Positions 1-8,476 of a DNA stretch of 64,000 bases are shown in pieces. The stretch is taken from NCBI GenBank assembly GCA_963715045.1, contig CAVQRC010000017.1, forward strand, positions 186,001 to 250,000. Direction: 5' to 3'. The number at the start of each line of letters is the position of its first letter. The stretch's first letter is position 1. Both the position numbers and the translations under genes were made by a program. Under the pieces are notes generated by a model. It had not been told where the DNA came from. It saw only the letters and a list, made by a program, of their open reading frames with translations, and ran no database searches. Source of the DNA: CAVQRC01 sp963715045. GTDB taxonomy: Bacteria; Planctomycetota; Planctomycetia; Pirellulales; Lacipirellulaceae.

Positions 1-447
1 GGGCGTTGCCTCTCTGGAGTTGTCTGGAACTTCGAGATTGTGCTCGATTTCGCCCCCCGCCGCCGGAATCTCCAACTGGCCCGCGTCGTAATTGGCCTCC
101 TGCCAACTCGACTCCAGGTCCGGATTGGCCCCCGGCTTGAGGTCGTAATACGTAATGCTTACGAGGTACGTGCCTGGCACCAGGCCCGTCGAATCCTTGA
201 ACGCTCGCACCCGATACGTCCCGTCGGCCGCGATGTCCGAACTGCTCGGCCGGCTCGGTCCCGCGGACTCGATCGGCTTGAAGAACACCCGTGCGACCTG
301 GGGTACCTCACGCCCCGCGAACGACACGGTGCCATACACGGCCACCGTGCCATCGCCAGAGCAGCCGCCGATCAGCGACACCAATCCGAAAACCAATCCG
401 AAAAGAAGCCAACCTCGACCGAGGCGGCTCAATCGCAGGCGGTCCAT
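1..447 (-). CDS. Small lipoprotein, carboxypeptidase-regulatory-like (partial, runs off the left edge)
   Basis: The frame is open from an ATG at 447 to the window edge, giving 149 codons with no stop, so the C-terminus is missing. The N-terminus MDRLRLSRLGRGW is followed by a hydrophobic stretch ending in a lipobox (LIGGC), so it is an exported lipoprotein. Next come 'VYGTVSFAGREVP' and a 'DGTYRV' turn, the pattern of the transthyretin-like lipoproteins common in planctomycetes. It starts 23 bp after the stop of a DUF1559 gene on the same strand, the same order as three other pairs here. Its function is unknown; a structural or surface role is only inferred. Confidence 0.8.
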   Translation of the reverse strand, partial: MDRLRLSRLGRGWLLFGLVFGLVSLIGGCSGDGTVAVYGTVSFAGREVPQVARVFFKPIESAGPSRPSSSDIAADGTYRVRAFKDSTGLVPGTYLVSITYYDLKPGANPDLESSWQEANYDAGQLEIPAAGGEIEHNLEVPDNSREATP

Positions 448-470
448 GGGCGGTTCTCGTCTCAGGGAGT

Positions 471-1493
471 TCAGGGAATGCTGACGGCTTCGCCGCCGGC
501 GCGGCTCCCCAGCTCGTTGTACAGGCGGTAGTCGATCGATTCACTCACAAAGCGAACGCTGCCGTCCGCCAAACCGAACTGGGCGCCGCCCGGATGCTCG
601 CTCTTGAAGCCGCAGCCCCACGCATGACAGCCCGGTGGACTGGGGCACGACTCGAACGTATTCAGCGGGATCGTCGTGCCGGCCAGCGAGAAGTTCGGCG
701 CGAATGTTCCCCCATAGGCACACTGGCTCGGCAACGTCTCGCCCACGAGCCACGTGTTGCTGAGCCCATCGGTGATCTGGCCGAAATGACGGATCTTGTT
801 GTTGCGGCCGAAGATGCCTGTCGAACTGTCCTCTGGTTGGCCCGTATAGCCAAGCGTGCCGTAATTGTTCGCCTGGCAGCAATACGAGTCAGCCCGACCG
901 TTCGAACCCTCCGGACAGAAGCGGCAGTCGTCGTTCTCGGTCGGGCCCATCGAGACCGGGTAATACAGCCCGAGTGCCGGATTCGGATTGTTTCCGCCCG
1001 CGTCGGCCCGATCGTCGAAAATCGGTGCATCGGCGGAACTCGCTGCAGGGCAGATGTACGGCTCGATGATCTGTTGCACGGCCAACTCGTTGGCCCGGCT
1101 GCGGAGCAAAGACTCCTTGTCGAACCGGTCGAATGCGGCCTGTTCTTCCATGTAAGGCAGGATCAGAATCGACCATACCGGGCCCGGCAACGACCACGTG
1201 TAGGGGTCGCGGGCAGTCGCGTGATACTGGGGCTGATGCTCGTTTGCCCCGTGAAAGTTCTGCATCGCGAGGCCGATCTGCTTCAGATTGTTCGAGCACT
1301 GAGTACGCCGCGCGGCGGCTCGGGCGGCCTGAACGGCCGGCAGCAACAGGGCCACGAGGATCCCGATGATCGCGATCACGACCAGCAGTTCGACGAGCGT
1401 GAAACCTCGAGAAAAGTGAGCCAGAGATCGGCGAGGCATGGGGCGAAGCATCAAGGTAGGGACCGGCGGGGTGAACATTTCGAAACCAGACAT
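471..1493 (-). CDS. DUF1559 pseudopilin-like protein
   Basis: A type IV prepilin-like N-terminus (RGFTLVELLVVIAIIG, cleavage expected after Gly30) leads into 'LLPAVQAARAAARRTQC', the DUF1559 signature, and a C-terminal 'HPGGAQFGLADGSVRFV' (H-x9-DG) motif. The product is 340 residues. DUF1559 proteins are expanded in planctomycetes and are probably processed by prepilin peptidase, but their role is not established. I take ATG 1493 as start; ATGs at 1478 and 1439 are possible. The frame stays open far upstream only as an antisense shadow of the divergent DUF1559 gene. The small lipoprotein follows 23 bp downstream. Confidence 0.9.
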   Translation of the reverse strand: MSGFEMFTPPVPTLMLRPMPRRSLAHFSRGFTLVELLVVIAIIGILVALLLPAVQAARAAARRTQCSNNLKQIGLAMQNFHGANEHQPQYHATARDPYTWSLPGPVWSILILPYMEEQAAFDRFDKESLLRSRANELAVQQIIEPYICPAASSADAPIFDDRADAGGNNPNPALGLYYPVSMGPTENDDCRFCPEGSNGRADSYCCQANNYGTLGYTGQPEDSSTGIFGRNNKIRHFGQITDGLSNTWLVGETLPSQCAYGGTFAPNFSLAGTTIPLNTFESCPSPPGCHAWGCGFKSEHPGGAQFGLADGSVRFVSESIDYRLYNELGSRAGGEAVSIP

Positions 1494-1574
1494 GATAACA
1501 GCTGCTCGAGAAAAGGCCGTGGTACCGGGCCTGAATCCTAACACGGTCCAGGCCGCTGCTAAAGAGCTTCGCGG

Positions 1575-1730
1575 GTGGGCGGATGGGCGGATAGGCGAGA
1601 TGGGCGAATAGGCGAATGGGCGAATTACGATACGATCTGCTATCTGCCCATCCGCCTCCAGCCTCCAGCCTCCAGCCTCCAGCCTCCAGCCTGCATCCTC
1701 CAGCCTCCAGCCTCCAGCCTCCAGCCCTCC
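1575..1730. repeat. Tandem heptamer repeats between divergent DUF1559 genes
   Basis: The first part (about 1575-1625) is variants of 'GGGCGAAT/GGGCGGAT'. From 1654 to about 1730 the heptamer GCCTCCA is repeated about ten times with one degenerate unit. The junction 'ATCTGCCCATCCGCC' is complementary to the opening 'GGGCGGATGGGC', so the block can fold. It fills the region just before the DUF1559 start at 1734, leaving no recognisable Shine-Dalgarno sequence there. Confidence 0.85.
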
Positions 1731-1733
1731 CTC

Positions 1734-2717
1734 ATGTCTGCTTGTCGTCCTCACCGTCTGAGAACTCGCGGCGTACTTCGGCCCCCGGCGTTTACGCTCG
1801 TAGAGTTGCTCGTCGTGATCGCGATCATCGGCGTGCTGATCGCGCTGTTGCTCCCGGCCGTGCAATCGGCCCGCGAGTCGGCGCGGCTCACCCAGTGCAA
1901 GAGCCGCGTTCGGCAGCTTGCGCTCGCGATGCACAACTACGAAGAGAGCTTCGACACGTTGCCGGCCGGATGTATCACGACGAACAACCTGTCGTGGAAC
2001 GTGTTGGTGCTGCCCTTCATCGAAGAACAGGCGATCTACGATTTGTTTCACGAGCACCAGGCGTTCGCTGAGGGGACGTTCAATGGTGGCACCGACAACG
2101 AGGGAGAGCACCAAGGAAACTGGCTCGCCTTGAATCGGATCGAGATGTTCTTCTGCCCGACGGCCCTTCGCGTTTACGCGACGCATCCGAGCTCGACGCC
2201 GATCAATCCCACCCGGCAGACGTTTACGTCGCACTACTACGGAGTGGCCGGTCCGGTCGGTGTGATTCCGGGTACGAACTCCGAGTACCCTCACGAAGTC
2301 AACGGTCCCTGGGGCGGGTTTCCGGAGACCGGCGTGCTCGGCCGGAATTCGGGCGTGGCGTTCGGGCAAATCCTCGATGGGACGTCTCACACGCTGCTGC
2401 TTGGCGAACTTGCCTTGTTGGATCTGTTTGCCGACGGCGAAACGGGGGGCGGAGGAGACGGTGCCAACTGGGTTCGCGGGATCGCCTTCGGCACCAGCAA
2501 CCCGAATGGCATGTCGAGCTGCAAGGGAGTGCTCAATGCGATCAACTCGCCGCCCAGTTCGTTGTTCAACGTGATGTCGTTTGGCAGTCTCCATGCCGGG
2601 AGCGGTGCCCTGTTCGCACGCGTCGACGGCAGCGTGACGTTCGTCGTAGATAGCATCGACCTGGTGCTCTACAAATCCCTGGCGAGCCGAAATCAGCAGG
2701 AAGCCCTCAGCGAGTGA
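1734..2717 (+). CDS. DUF1559 pseudopilin-like protein
   Basis: The prepilin-type N-terminus 'AFTLVELLVVIAIIGVLIA' starts at residue 19, with Ala rather than the usual Gly before the Phe. It continues with 'LLPAVQSARESARLTQC', 'MHNYEESFDTLPAG', 'CPTALRV' and a C-terminal 'RVDGSVTFV'. The product is 327 residues, normal for DUF1559. ATG 1734 is the only start close to the prepilin signal, but it is preceded by pyrimidine-rich heptamer repeats instead of a ribosome site. The frame stays open upstream to 1575 through those repeats, which I do not consider coding. It overlaps the downstream lipoprotein start by 4 bp. Confidence 0.9.
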   Translation: MSACRPHRLRTRGVLRPPAFTLVELLVVIAIIGVLIALLLPAVQSARESARLTQCKSRVRQLALAMHNYEESFDTLPAGCITTNNLSWNVLVLPFIEEQAIYDLFHEHQAFAEGTFNGGTDNEGEHQGNWLALNRIEMFFCPTALRVYATHPSSTPINPTRQTFTSHYYGVAGPVGVIPGTNSEYPHEVNGPWGGFPETGVLGRNSGVAFGQILDGTSHTLLLGELALLDLFADGETGGGGDGANWVRGIAFGTSNPNGMSSCKGVLNAINSPPSSLFNVMSFGSLHAGSGALFARVDGSVTFVVDSIDLVLYKSLASRNQQEALSE

Positions 2718-3145
2718 ACGTGCCTTCAAGTCCGACTCGTCAGCGAGCGTTTCCGTTCTTCCGCAATCACGCCGCGGTGTGGCTGTTGATCGCCGCGGCG
2801 GTCTGGCCGGGCTGTGGTCAGGACGATCCGACTTCGTTTCGTGTCCGCGGTACCGTCACTTATCAGGGCGAACCGGTGCCGCGGGGGATCGTCTATTTCG
2901 ATCCCGATCCCGCCCGGAATAATCGTGGACCGCAGGGTTACGCGATCGTCGAACATGGGGAGTACGACACGGCAGGCCGGTCCGGTCGGGGAATCGTAGG
3001 AGGGCCCTACCGGGTTCGAGTGAGCGGTTTTAACGGACTGAATCGCTCGGAAATGATGCCCTATGGCAGCCCCTTGTTTGCCGAACAATTGATCGAGAAG
3101 GACTTCGCCCACGAAGATTCGGTCTTCGACATCGACATTCCCTGA
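2714..3145 (+). CDS. Small lipoprotein, transthyretin-like, translationally coupled to DUF1559
   Basis: This 143-residue product starts at a GTG that overlaps the preceding DUF1559 stop (GTGA), a typical coupling arrangement. A hydrophobic segment 'WLLIAAAVWPGC' ends in a lipobox-like Cys. It is followed by 'VRGTVTYQGEPVPRGIVYF', the N-terminal pattern of planctomycete carboxypeptidase-regulatory-like lipoproteins. No catalytic motif is visible. It is the second of four DUF1559/lipoprotein pairs in the window, which argues that the two products act together at the envelope; that is inference. Confidence 0.85.
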   Translation: MNVPSSPTRQRAFPFFRNHAAVWLLIAAAVWPGCGQDDPTSFRVRGTVTYQGEPVPRGIVYFDPDPARNNRGPQGYAIVEHGEYDTAGRSGRGIVGGPYRVRVSGFNGLNRSEMMPYGSPLFAEQLIEKDFAHEDSVFDIDIP

Positions 3146-3165
3146 CGCGGGCAGGTACGCCGCGT

Positions 3166-3576
3166 TCAGTCGCGGGGCTCGTAGTCGACCACGAGTACCT
3201 TCTCGACATGCGGTTTGACGAGTTCCACGAACCGCTGGTGTGCGGGGTGCGGCAGATACACCGCGCGGCCCTGCTCGTCGTCAAAGGTCACGAAGAAACA
3301 GTGGGTGAATCCGTCGTTGAGTCCTTCGGGGCTGTTGTTCGTGCCCCATTCGAATTCGCGGATCGCACTGATCTCGTCCGGCAGCCTGGCGAACGCGGCT
3401 TCGATCTCGCTGACTTTAGCCGCGGGTGTCGATTCGTTGAACTTGAACAGCACCATGTGTCGCAGCACGCTCGGTGTTCCTTTCTCGGCCGTCGCGGTCC
3501 GTTCATCGGCTTGGCCGACCGAAGAAATCACGACCGCGACAGTTGCGATGACGACCAGCGGGAATAACTGCTTCAT
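3166..3576 (-). CDS. Secreted Dabb (stress-responsive A/B barrel) protein
   Basis: A signal peptide (MKQLFPLVVIATVAVV..., Ala-rich cleavage near residue 23) precedes a Dabb domain beginning 'VLRHMVLFKF' at residue 37. The domain has the family pattern 'FEWGTNNSPEGLNDGFTHC' and ends 'HPAHQRFVELVKP'. The product is 136 residues, one ferredoxin-like domain. Dabb proteins form dimeric alpha/beta barrels; in planctomycetes exported versions are common and uncharacterised. The frame stays open further upstream, but only ATG 3576 gives a signal peptide. Confidence 0.88.
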   Translation of the reverse strand: MKQLFPLVVIATVAVVISSVGQADERTATAEKGTPSVLRHMVLFKFNESTPAAKVSEIEAAFARLPDEISAIREFEWGTNNSPEGLNDGFTHCFFVTFDDEQGRAVYLPHPAHQRFVELVKPHVEKVLVVDYEPRD

Positions 3577-3631
3577 AGATCCAGGCTCCGGTTCGAGACT
3601 TCGGGGATAAGTAGGACTGCATGCGTAGGTG

Positions 3632-4075
3632 TTATTCGTCGGTCGCCGTGGACAGCTCAAAGGTAAACGAATTCCCGTCCGCCTCGACCTCGCGCGTGAG
3701 CGTCGACTGCACGTTGTACTTCTCGGGAACCCGCTCCTTGACCACACGCGTCTCCCGGGTGTCGGGATCTTCGATCTCGCCCGCGGTGGTGATCCGGACT
3801 AGATGCTTGCCAATCAGAGCACCGTCGCGGGTGCGGCTGTAGATCAGCTTTTCGAACCGCCCGTCGGCACCCGTTTCGCCGTAAGATGGCGACCCCTGTT
3901 CCGGCTGGAACTCGATGACGGCCAGCGGCAGCGGTTCGCCATCGAGCGTGACGATCCCTTCGACCGGTGCCAGCGGCGGCCCGGACTCCCCGCAACCGGC
4001 CACCGCGGCGATCCACCCGAAACACGCCAAAGCGACCAGCCAGCCCGGCATCCAAAACCTCCGTTTGCTGTACAC
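3632..4075 (-). CDS. Small lipoprotein, transthyretin-like
   Basis: I start it at GTG 4075, giving MYSKRRFW then a hydrophobic stretch ending 'AAVAGC' (lipobox), with GAGG about ten bases upstream. An in-frame ATG at 4105 would extend it by ten residues and place it 23 bp from the DUF1559 stop, the same gap as the first pair. The mature part has 'VEGIVTLDGEPLPLAVIEF', 'GETGADGRFEKL' and 'VPEKYNVQSTLTREV', the usual pattern of these lipoproteins (the 'P.KYN..STLT' C-terminal signature). It lies downstream of a DUF1559 gene on the same strand. Confidence 0.87.
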   Translation of the reverse strand: MYSKRRFWMPGWLVALACFGWIAAVAGCGESGPPLAPVEGIVTLDGEPLPLAVIEFQPEQGSPSYGETGADGRFEKLIYSRTRDGALIGKHLVRITTAGEIEDPDTRETRVVKERVPEKYNVQSTLTREVEADGNSFTFELSTATDE

Positions 4076-4128
4076 GTTGGGTGATCCTCGTTCGTCCTGC
4101 GGCAACGCGCGGAATACGGGCGCGATTG

Positions 4129-5130
4129 CTACGGTTCGTCAATCGCCAGGCCATCGTCGCGAATCGCGAGCCGCTGGTAGAGTCCGATGCCCCTGATATC
4201 ACGGAGGCTGTTCGTCGGGTTCAAGCCGTTGTGGAAGTCGATGTCTTCACTGACGAAGCGCAGCGATGCATCGCACATGGCGAAAAACGCACCGCCCGGA
4301 TGGGCACTGCTGTAACCCTCGGTGCACGAGTTATGGGCCCCGGTCGTGGGGTGGTTGAGCTTGATACTCGCCCGGGCGATGAAAAAGTACGTCCCGAACA
4401 TCCCGGCCCCAGGTGGATTGCGGGCGCCGATCCAGGTGCCTGCCTTGCAGCGGCTGTCCCGTTCACCGAGCAGGAAGGTATTCGACGTCCCATCGGAAAT
4501 GTGTTTGAACGTGGTCTTGCTCTCGGCGTAAAAAATGCCGCGGGTGGCGCAAGACTGGAGCGACACGTGCGGGTCACAGCGAATATCGAGATAGCCCTTG
4601 GACCCGACGTAGTTGGAAACCGAAGGTTCAAAGCCCTCCGGCGTGTGGTTCCCCCGGAAGTGGCGGTTTCCCTCTCCGGCGACACCCGGCAGGAGATCGG
4701 GTGCGTCGTCGCTGGGGCAGCGAAAGATCTCCAGTCGCGTCTGCACCTTGGCGATTTCGGGAGAGGAGAGGTCGCCTCCGGCCGCGATGAACAGATCCAT
4801 CAGCCGCCGCTCCTGCACGCCGAGTGCGTCGTATAACGGCTGCTCCTCGATGAAGGGCAGCAGGTAGCTGGTCCAGGCCCAGGATTCGTCTCGCTTGGGT
4901 TGCTGCATGAACCCGGCAGGAAATTGACCGAAGGCCGATTGATAGTTGTGGACGGCCAATGCGAGATTGCGGATCCGACTCTGGCACTGGGAACGTTGGG
5001 CCGCCTCGCGAGCAGACTGCACGGCCGGCAGCAACATCGCGACCAAGACTCCAATGATCGCAATCACGACCAGCAGCTCCACGAGGGTGAACGCTCGGGA
5101 TCGTAACCGCTGCCGCGCCGAGAGCACCAT
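4129..5130 (-). CDS. DUF1559 pseudopilin-like protein
   Basis: The prepilin-like start 'SRAFTLVELLVVIAIIG' has Ala at the -1 position. 'MLLPAVQSAREAAQRSQC', 'HNYQSAFGQFPAGF', 'ISDGTSNTFLLGE' and 'HPGGAFFAMCDASLRFV' follow, all DUF1559 landmarks; the product is 333 residues. The C-terminal H-x9 motif has D-A-S where D-G-S is usual. A small lipoprotein follows immediately on the same strand, forming the third DUF1559/lipoprotein pair. Confidence 0.92.
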   Translation of the reverse strand: MVLSARQRLRSRAFTLVELLVVIAIIGVLVAMLLPAVQSAREAAQRSQCQSRIRNLALAVHNYQSAFGQFPAGFMQQPKRDESWAWTSYLLPFIEEQPLYDALGVQERRLMDLFIAAGGDLSSPEIAKVQTRLEIFRCPSDDAPDLLPGVAGEGNRHFRGNHTPEGFEPSVSNYVGSKGYLDIRCDPHVSLQSCATRGIFYAESKTTFKHISDGTSNTFLLGERDSRCKAGTWIGARNPPGAGMFGTYFFIARASIKLNHPTTGAHNSCTEGYSSAHPGGAFFAMCDASLRFVSEDIDFHNGLNPTNSLRDIRGIGLYQRLAIRDDGLAIDEP

Positions 5131-5425
5131 GCTTGTTCTCCAGAGGGATCGCGAGCCGACATCGTAGCGTTCGAGATTTTACAGTGTCGAGCGAGTTGGG
5201 GGCCCGCGCGAGACGTCAACCGCCGTCGCTTCCTCGCGACGCAATCGGGGCAGGGGGTGGGCTGCCGTCCGTCCCGCGGACCACGTCGAGCTGCGTGGAT
5301 GATTTGACGCTGCGGCCGAAGTCCGCATAGAACTTGGGCTGGAAATTGCTGGCGGTCGACCGCCAAACGGCTTTGCAGACCGTCGCCGGCGTCTTTTTTC
5401 GATGAATCCAGGGCGACTAACAACC

Positions 5426-6429
5426 ATGAATCGCAGGGCCTTCATCAGCACCGCGGCCGGGTTGGCAGCCGCGGCCGGGCTGCACGCGAACACCCGCCGT
5501 GTGGGGGCCCAACCGCGGGCTGCCGGCGGGGATCGCCGCGGCCCCTTGCCGATCGTCGATACCCATCAGCATCTGTGGGACCTGGAGAAGTTCCGCTTGA
5601 ACTGGCTCGACGCGGCCGATCCGATCCTCCGCAAATCGTATGGCACGGCGGAGTACCTGAAGGCCACCCAAGGCCTGAATTTCGTCCAGGCCGTGTACAT
5701 GGAAGTTGACGTCGTCCAGCGGCAACAGGCGGCCGAGGCCGAGGCCGTCGTCGAACTCTGCCAGAGTGACCATCACCCGACCACGGCCGCGGTGATTTCC
5801 GGTCCCTGCGAGCGACCCGAACTTCGCCGCCTACTTCGAACCCTATGCGAAGAGCCCCTACATCAAGGGCGTCCGCCGCCTGCTGACCGACGTGCCGCCG
5901 GACTTCGCCCTCGCGGCCCAGTTCGTCGACAACGTGCGGCTGCTCGGACGACTCGGCAAGAGTTTTGATCTCTGCGTGCGGCCGACGGATCTGGCCCAGG
6001 CACTTCAGCTCGTCAAGCAGTGTCCGGATACCCGGTTCGTCCTCGACCACTGCGGCAACGCCGACGTCAAAGCGTTCGCCGCGGTAACACCAACGGCGGA
6101 CCGTTCGCACGATCCGGATCAGTGGAAACGCGACATCGATGCCCTCGCCGGGCAGGGCAATGTGATCGTCAAAATCTCGGGGATCGTGGCCCGGGCGCCT
6201 GACGACTGGGATGCCGAGCTGCTCGCGCCGGTGATTCGGCATTGCCTCGATGCGTTCGGGCCCGACCGGGCCGTGTTCGGCAGTGACTGGCCCGTCTGCC
6301 TGCTCGGGGCGTCGCTCAAGCAGTGGGTCGTTGCCCTCCAACAGGTCGTCGCGGACCGGCCGCTGGAAGACGCAGCGAAAGCTGTTCCATGACAACGCTG
6401 TCAGGTTCTACGGTCTCGATTCCCCTTGA
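5426..6429 (+). CDS. Exported amidohydrolase (amidohydrolase-2 family), two frameshifts
   Basis: A twin-arginine-type leader (MNRRAFISTAAGLAAAAG) precedes 'PIVDTHQHLWDLEKF', the metal-binding DxHxH motif of the amidohydrolase-2 family (COG3618: fuconolactonase and related lactonases). The frame shifts near 5808 (an extra base around 'GGTCCCTGCGAGC') and resumes with 'NFAAYFEPY', 'FVLDHCGN', 'VIVKISGI' and 'VFGSDWPV', the C-terminal catalytic Asp region. A second shift near 6378 is needed to read the family ending 'KLFHDNAVRFYGL' to the stop at 6427-6429. Both breaks are one-base indels and are probably assembly errors. The likely reaction is hydrolysis of a sugar lactone or related ring; the substrate is unknown. 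Confidence 0.75.
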
Positions 6430-6745
6430 ACCGCGTGGTGCCCTGCCACACCAGAAAGCAGGGAGACCTGCGGCCAGCCACCTGCCGCGGGCCGGACCCG
6501 AGCACACGATCCCATGCTCCCTGGTGCGGAAATGCTCCCAGAACGGACGCAATCCGGTCCATTTTCAGCGGCATCTGGTATTCTGGAGCAGGTTGGAGGC
6601 AGGCCATCTGCGGATGAGACTTAAACGACGGTAGAGAGAAGAAGAATCTCGTGATTTCGCCGGAATTCGCAAGTCTTGAGGCGAAATCGGGATGATGGGT
6701 CTTCATCTCTGAGTTTTCACCCTGGTTTTGTTGGAGGAAGTATTA
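6430..6745. other. Intergenic region, nothing recognised
   Basis: No gene, convincing terminator or repeat was seen. It holds the upstream region of the PEP-CTERM gene, whose ribosome site is GGAGG at 6733-6737, nine bases before the ATG at 6746. Confidence 0.4.
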
Positions 6746-8025
6746 ATGAAACGTCGTGTATTTTCGGCGGCCCTGATGGCTGCACTCTGCCTGACGGGCA
6801 CGAGCCGAGCGGTTGACATCATCTGGGATGGTGGCGACGGCGAGTGGAACGACTTCATCGGTCTATGGAATGGCGGGCAGGAGGCCATCAACGTCTTCAA
6901 TCGCACGGATGGTTGGGAATTCAACAGCAACCCGATTGGCAGTGACGTGTTCATCAATTCGGGCAACGTCACGTACGACACCAATATCTTTGGTGACTTC
7001 CGGTTCAATTCCAACGGACCGGGCAATGGCGGCACGCTGACGATTGGCCAGGGCGCTTCGCTCTCGATGGATTCGAGCTTCGATCTGGCGCGGACATCGA
7101 TGGGAACTGGACGCAGTTCAACGCCGATACGCTGAACCTCGACGGCGGCGTATTCCGCCGCACGTACACGCCACCCGCGAGCGGAGACCCCGCATCGGGA
7201 GGGCTCTTCAGCTTCAACGGAATCCGCGGCTACGCGAATGCCGACATCAAGATCAATCTCACCAACGGTGGCGGTATCGAAAATGACGGGCAGCTCACGT
7301 TTGGCTGGTATCTTCAGGACGAAGATGCGGTCGGTACGAAAGTCACGATGACGATCAACGATGGGTACCTGGACCTTACCGGTGCCGCCGGACTTTGATC
7401 ATCTCGACGGTGCCAAGCAGGCGGAGGTGGCAACGCCGACCTCCACTTTCAGTACGGCTGGGATCCGATTTCCGATGCACCGGCCGACCCGACCTACATC
7501 ATCAACTTCATCGGACCGGGCACGATCACGGTCGACGAAGGCGGGATCCTGGTGGTTGAGCAGACCGGACCAGGCGATCTCGATTTCGACTTCGACACGA
7601 TCCTCACGAAACGCTCGTACGAGTACCTGTGGGACCTGGGCATTCTCCAGGCGAACGGTCAGAGCGGCGTGGATGGAGCCACCTTCGGCGACTTCTTCGC
7701 GGTCGAGAACGAGCCGGGCGACGTCGACTACAAGTTGACCTCGCTCGTGGGGGCGTTTGTGCCGGGCGACTTCAACAAGGACGGCGCGGTCGACGGCAAC
7801 GATTTTCTCTTGTGGCAGGCGAGCTTCCCGACGGCCGAGGGTGCCACCCAGATGCAGGGTGATGCCGACGGCAACGGGACCGTCGATGGAAACGACTTCC
7901 TCATCTGGCAGGCAGCGTTCGGCGCCGGCGGCGGTGGTGCGGCGTCCGTACCCGAGCCCGGCACGCTGATGCTCGCTACGCTGCTCGTTACGCTGGGGAT
8001 CGTCCGTCGTCGTCCCAAACGGTAA
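6746..8025 (+). CDS. PEP-CTERM protein with paired dockerin-like repeats, two frameshifts
   Basis: ATG 6746 has a clear GGAGG site and opens a signal peptide (MKRRVFSAALMAALCLTGTSRA). A beta-rich body follows ('DIIWDGGDGEWND', 'GDFRFNSNGPGNGGTLTIG'). The frame breaks near 7100 and again near 7395, and continues each time in another frame ('LNLDGGVFRRTYTP', then 'INFIGPGTITVDEGG'). The C-terminus has two calcium-binding dockerin-like repeats ('DFNKDGAVDGNDFLLWQ', 'DADGNGTVDGNDFLIWQ') and a PEP-CTERM anchor (VPEPGTLMLATLLVTLG then RRRPKR). It is predicted to be exported, then sorted and cleaved by an exosortase encoded elsewhere. The breaks are single-base and probably sequencing errors. Confidence 0.82.
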
Positions 8026-8050
8026 GCGATATCGGCATTCTTTGTTACGA

Positions 8051-8085
8051 AGCCCGGCTTTCCGCGAGGAGAGCCGGGCTTTTTT
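8051..8085 (+). terminator. Rho-independent terminator
   Basis: AGCCCGGCT and AGCCGGGCT flank a short loop (TTCCGCGAGGAG) and are followed by a T-run, 26 bp after the PEP-CTERM stop. It is a textbook intrinsic terminator for that gene. Confidence 0.9.
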
Positions 8086-8087
8086 CC

Positions 8088-8415
8088 CATGTAGTCGGGG
8101 CACTCCGTGACCCGATCAGAACAACGCGTCGCCAACATCCGCCGCTCGGAATCTGCGGCCGCCGGAGTGGGTGTGCACGTAGTCGGGGCACTCCGTGACC
8201 CGGACCTCGCTTGGCCGTGGCGATTTGGAGTGCCGTGATCCCGTCACGGAGTGCCGGGCCTACACCGGACCTCGGTTGGCCGTGGCGATTTGGAGTGCCG
8301 TGATCCCGTCACGGAGTGCCGGGCCTACACGTAGCCGGGTCACTCCGTGACGCGGATTCTTCAGGCCGCGGCTGCGCGGACTGCCGCTGCCCAAGTGCCG
8401 GGCCTACACCGTGCC
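8088..8415. repeat. Cluster of palindromic 'CACTCCGTG' repeats
   Basis: Several copies of 'TAGTCGGGGCACTCCGTGAC' alternate with inverted partners 'GTCACGGAGTGCCGGGCCTA'. A ~68-bp unit ('GGACCTCGGTTGGCCGTGGC...' ) occurs twice in tandem. The same family recurs near 26.7, 35.6, 40.8, 57.4 and 59.5 kb. It lies between convergent genes. Confidence 0.85.
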
Positions 8416-8476
8416 GGGCCTGCACCGCCGCCCGCGTCCGTCGGCGAATGCCAGTCCCAGGAGTAAGCGAGGTCGC

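Noticed and set aside
471..2729. A 752-codon minus-strand frame extending upstream of the DUF1559 gene at 471-1493
   Set aside because: The extension is antisense to the real DUF1559 gene at 1734-2717 and crosses the tandem repeats; the prepilin-type start at 1493 fits the family.
5426..6429. Programmed frameshift in the amidohydrolase
   Set aside because: No slippery heptamer or pseudoknot at either break, and similar indels occur throughout the window; assembly error is simpler.
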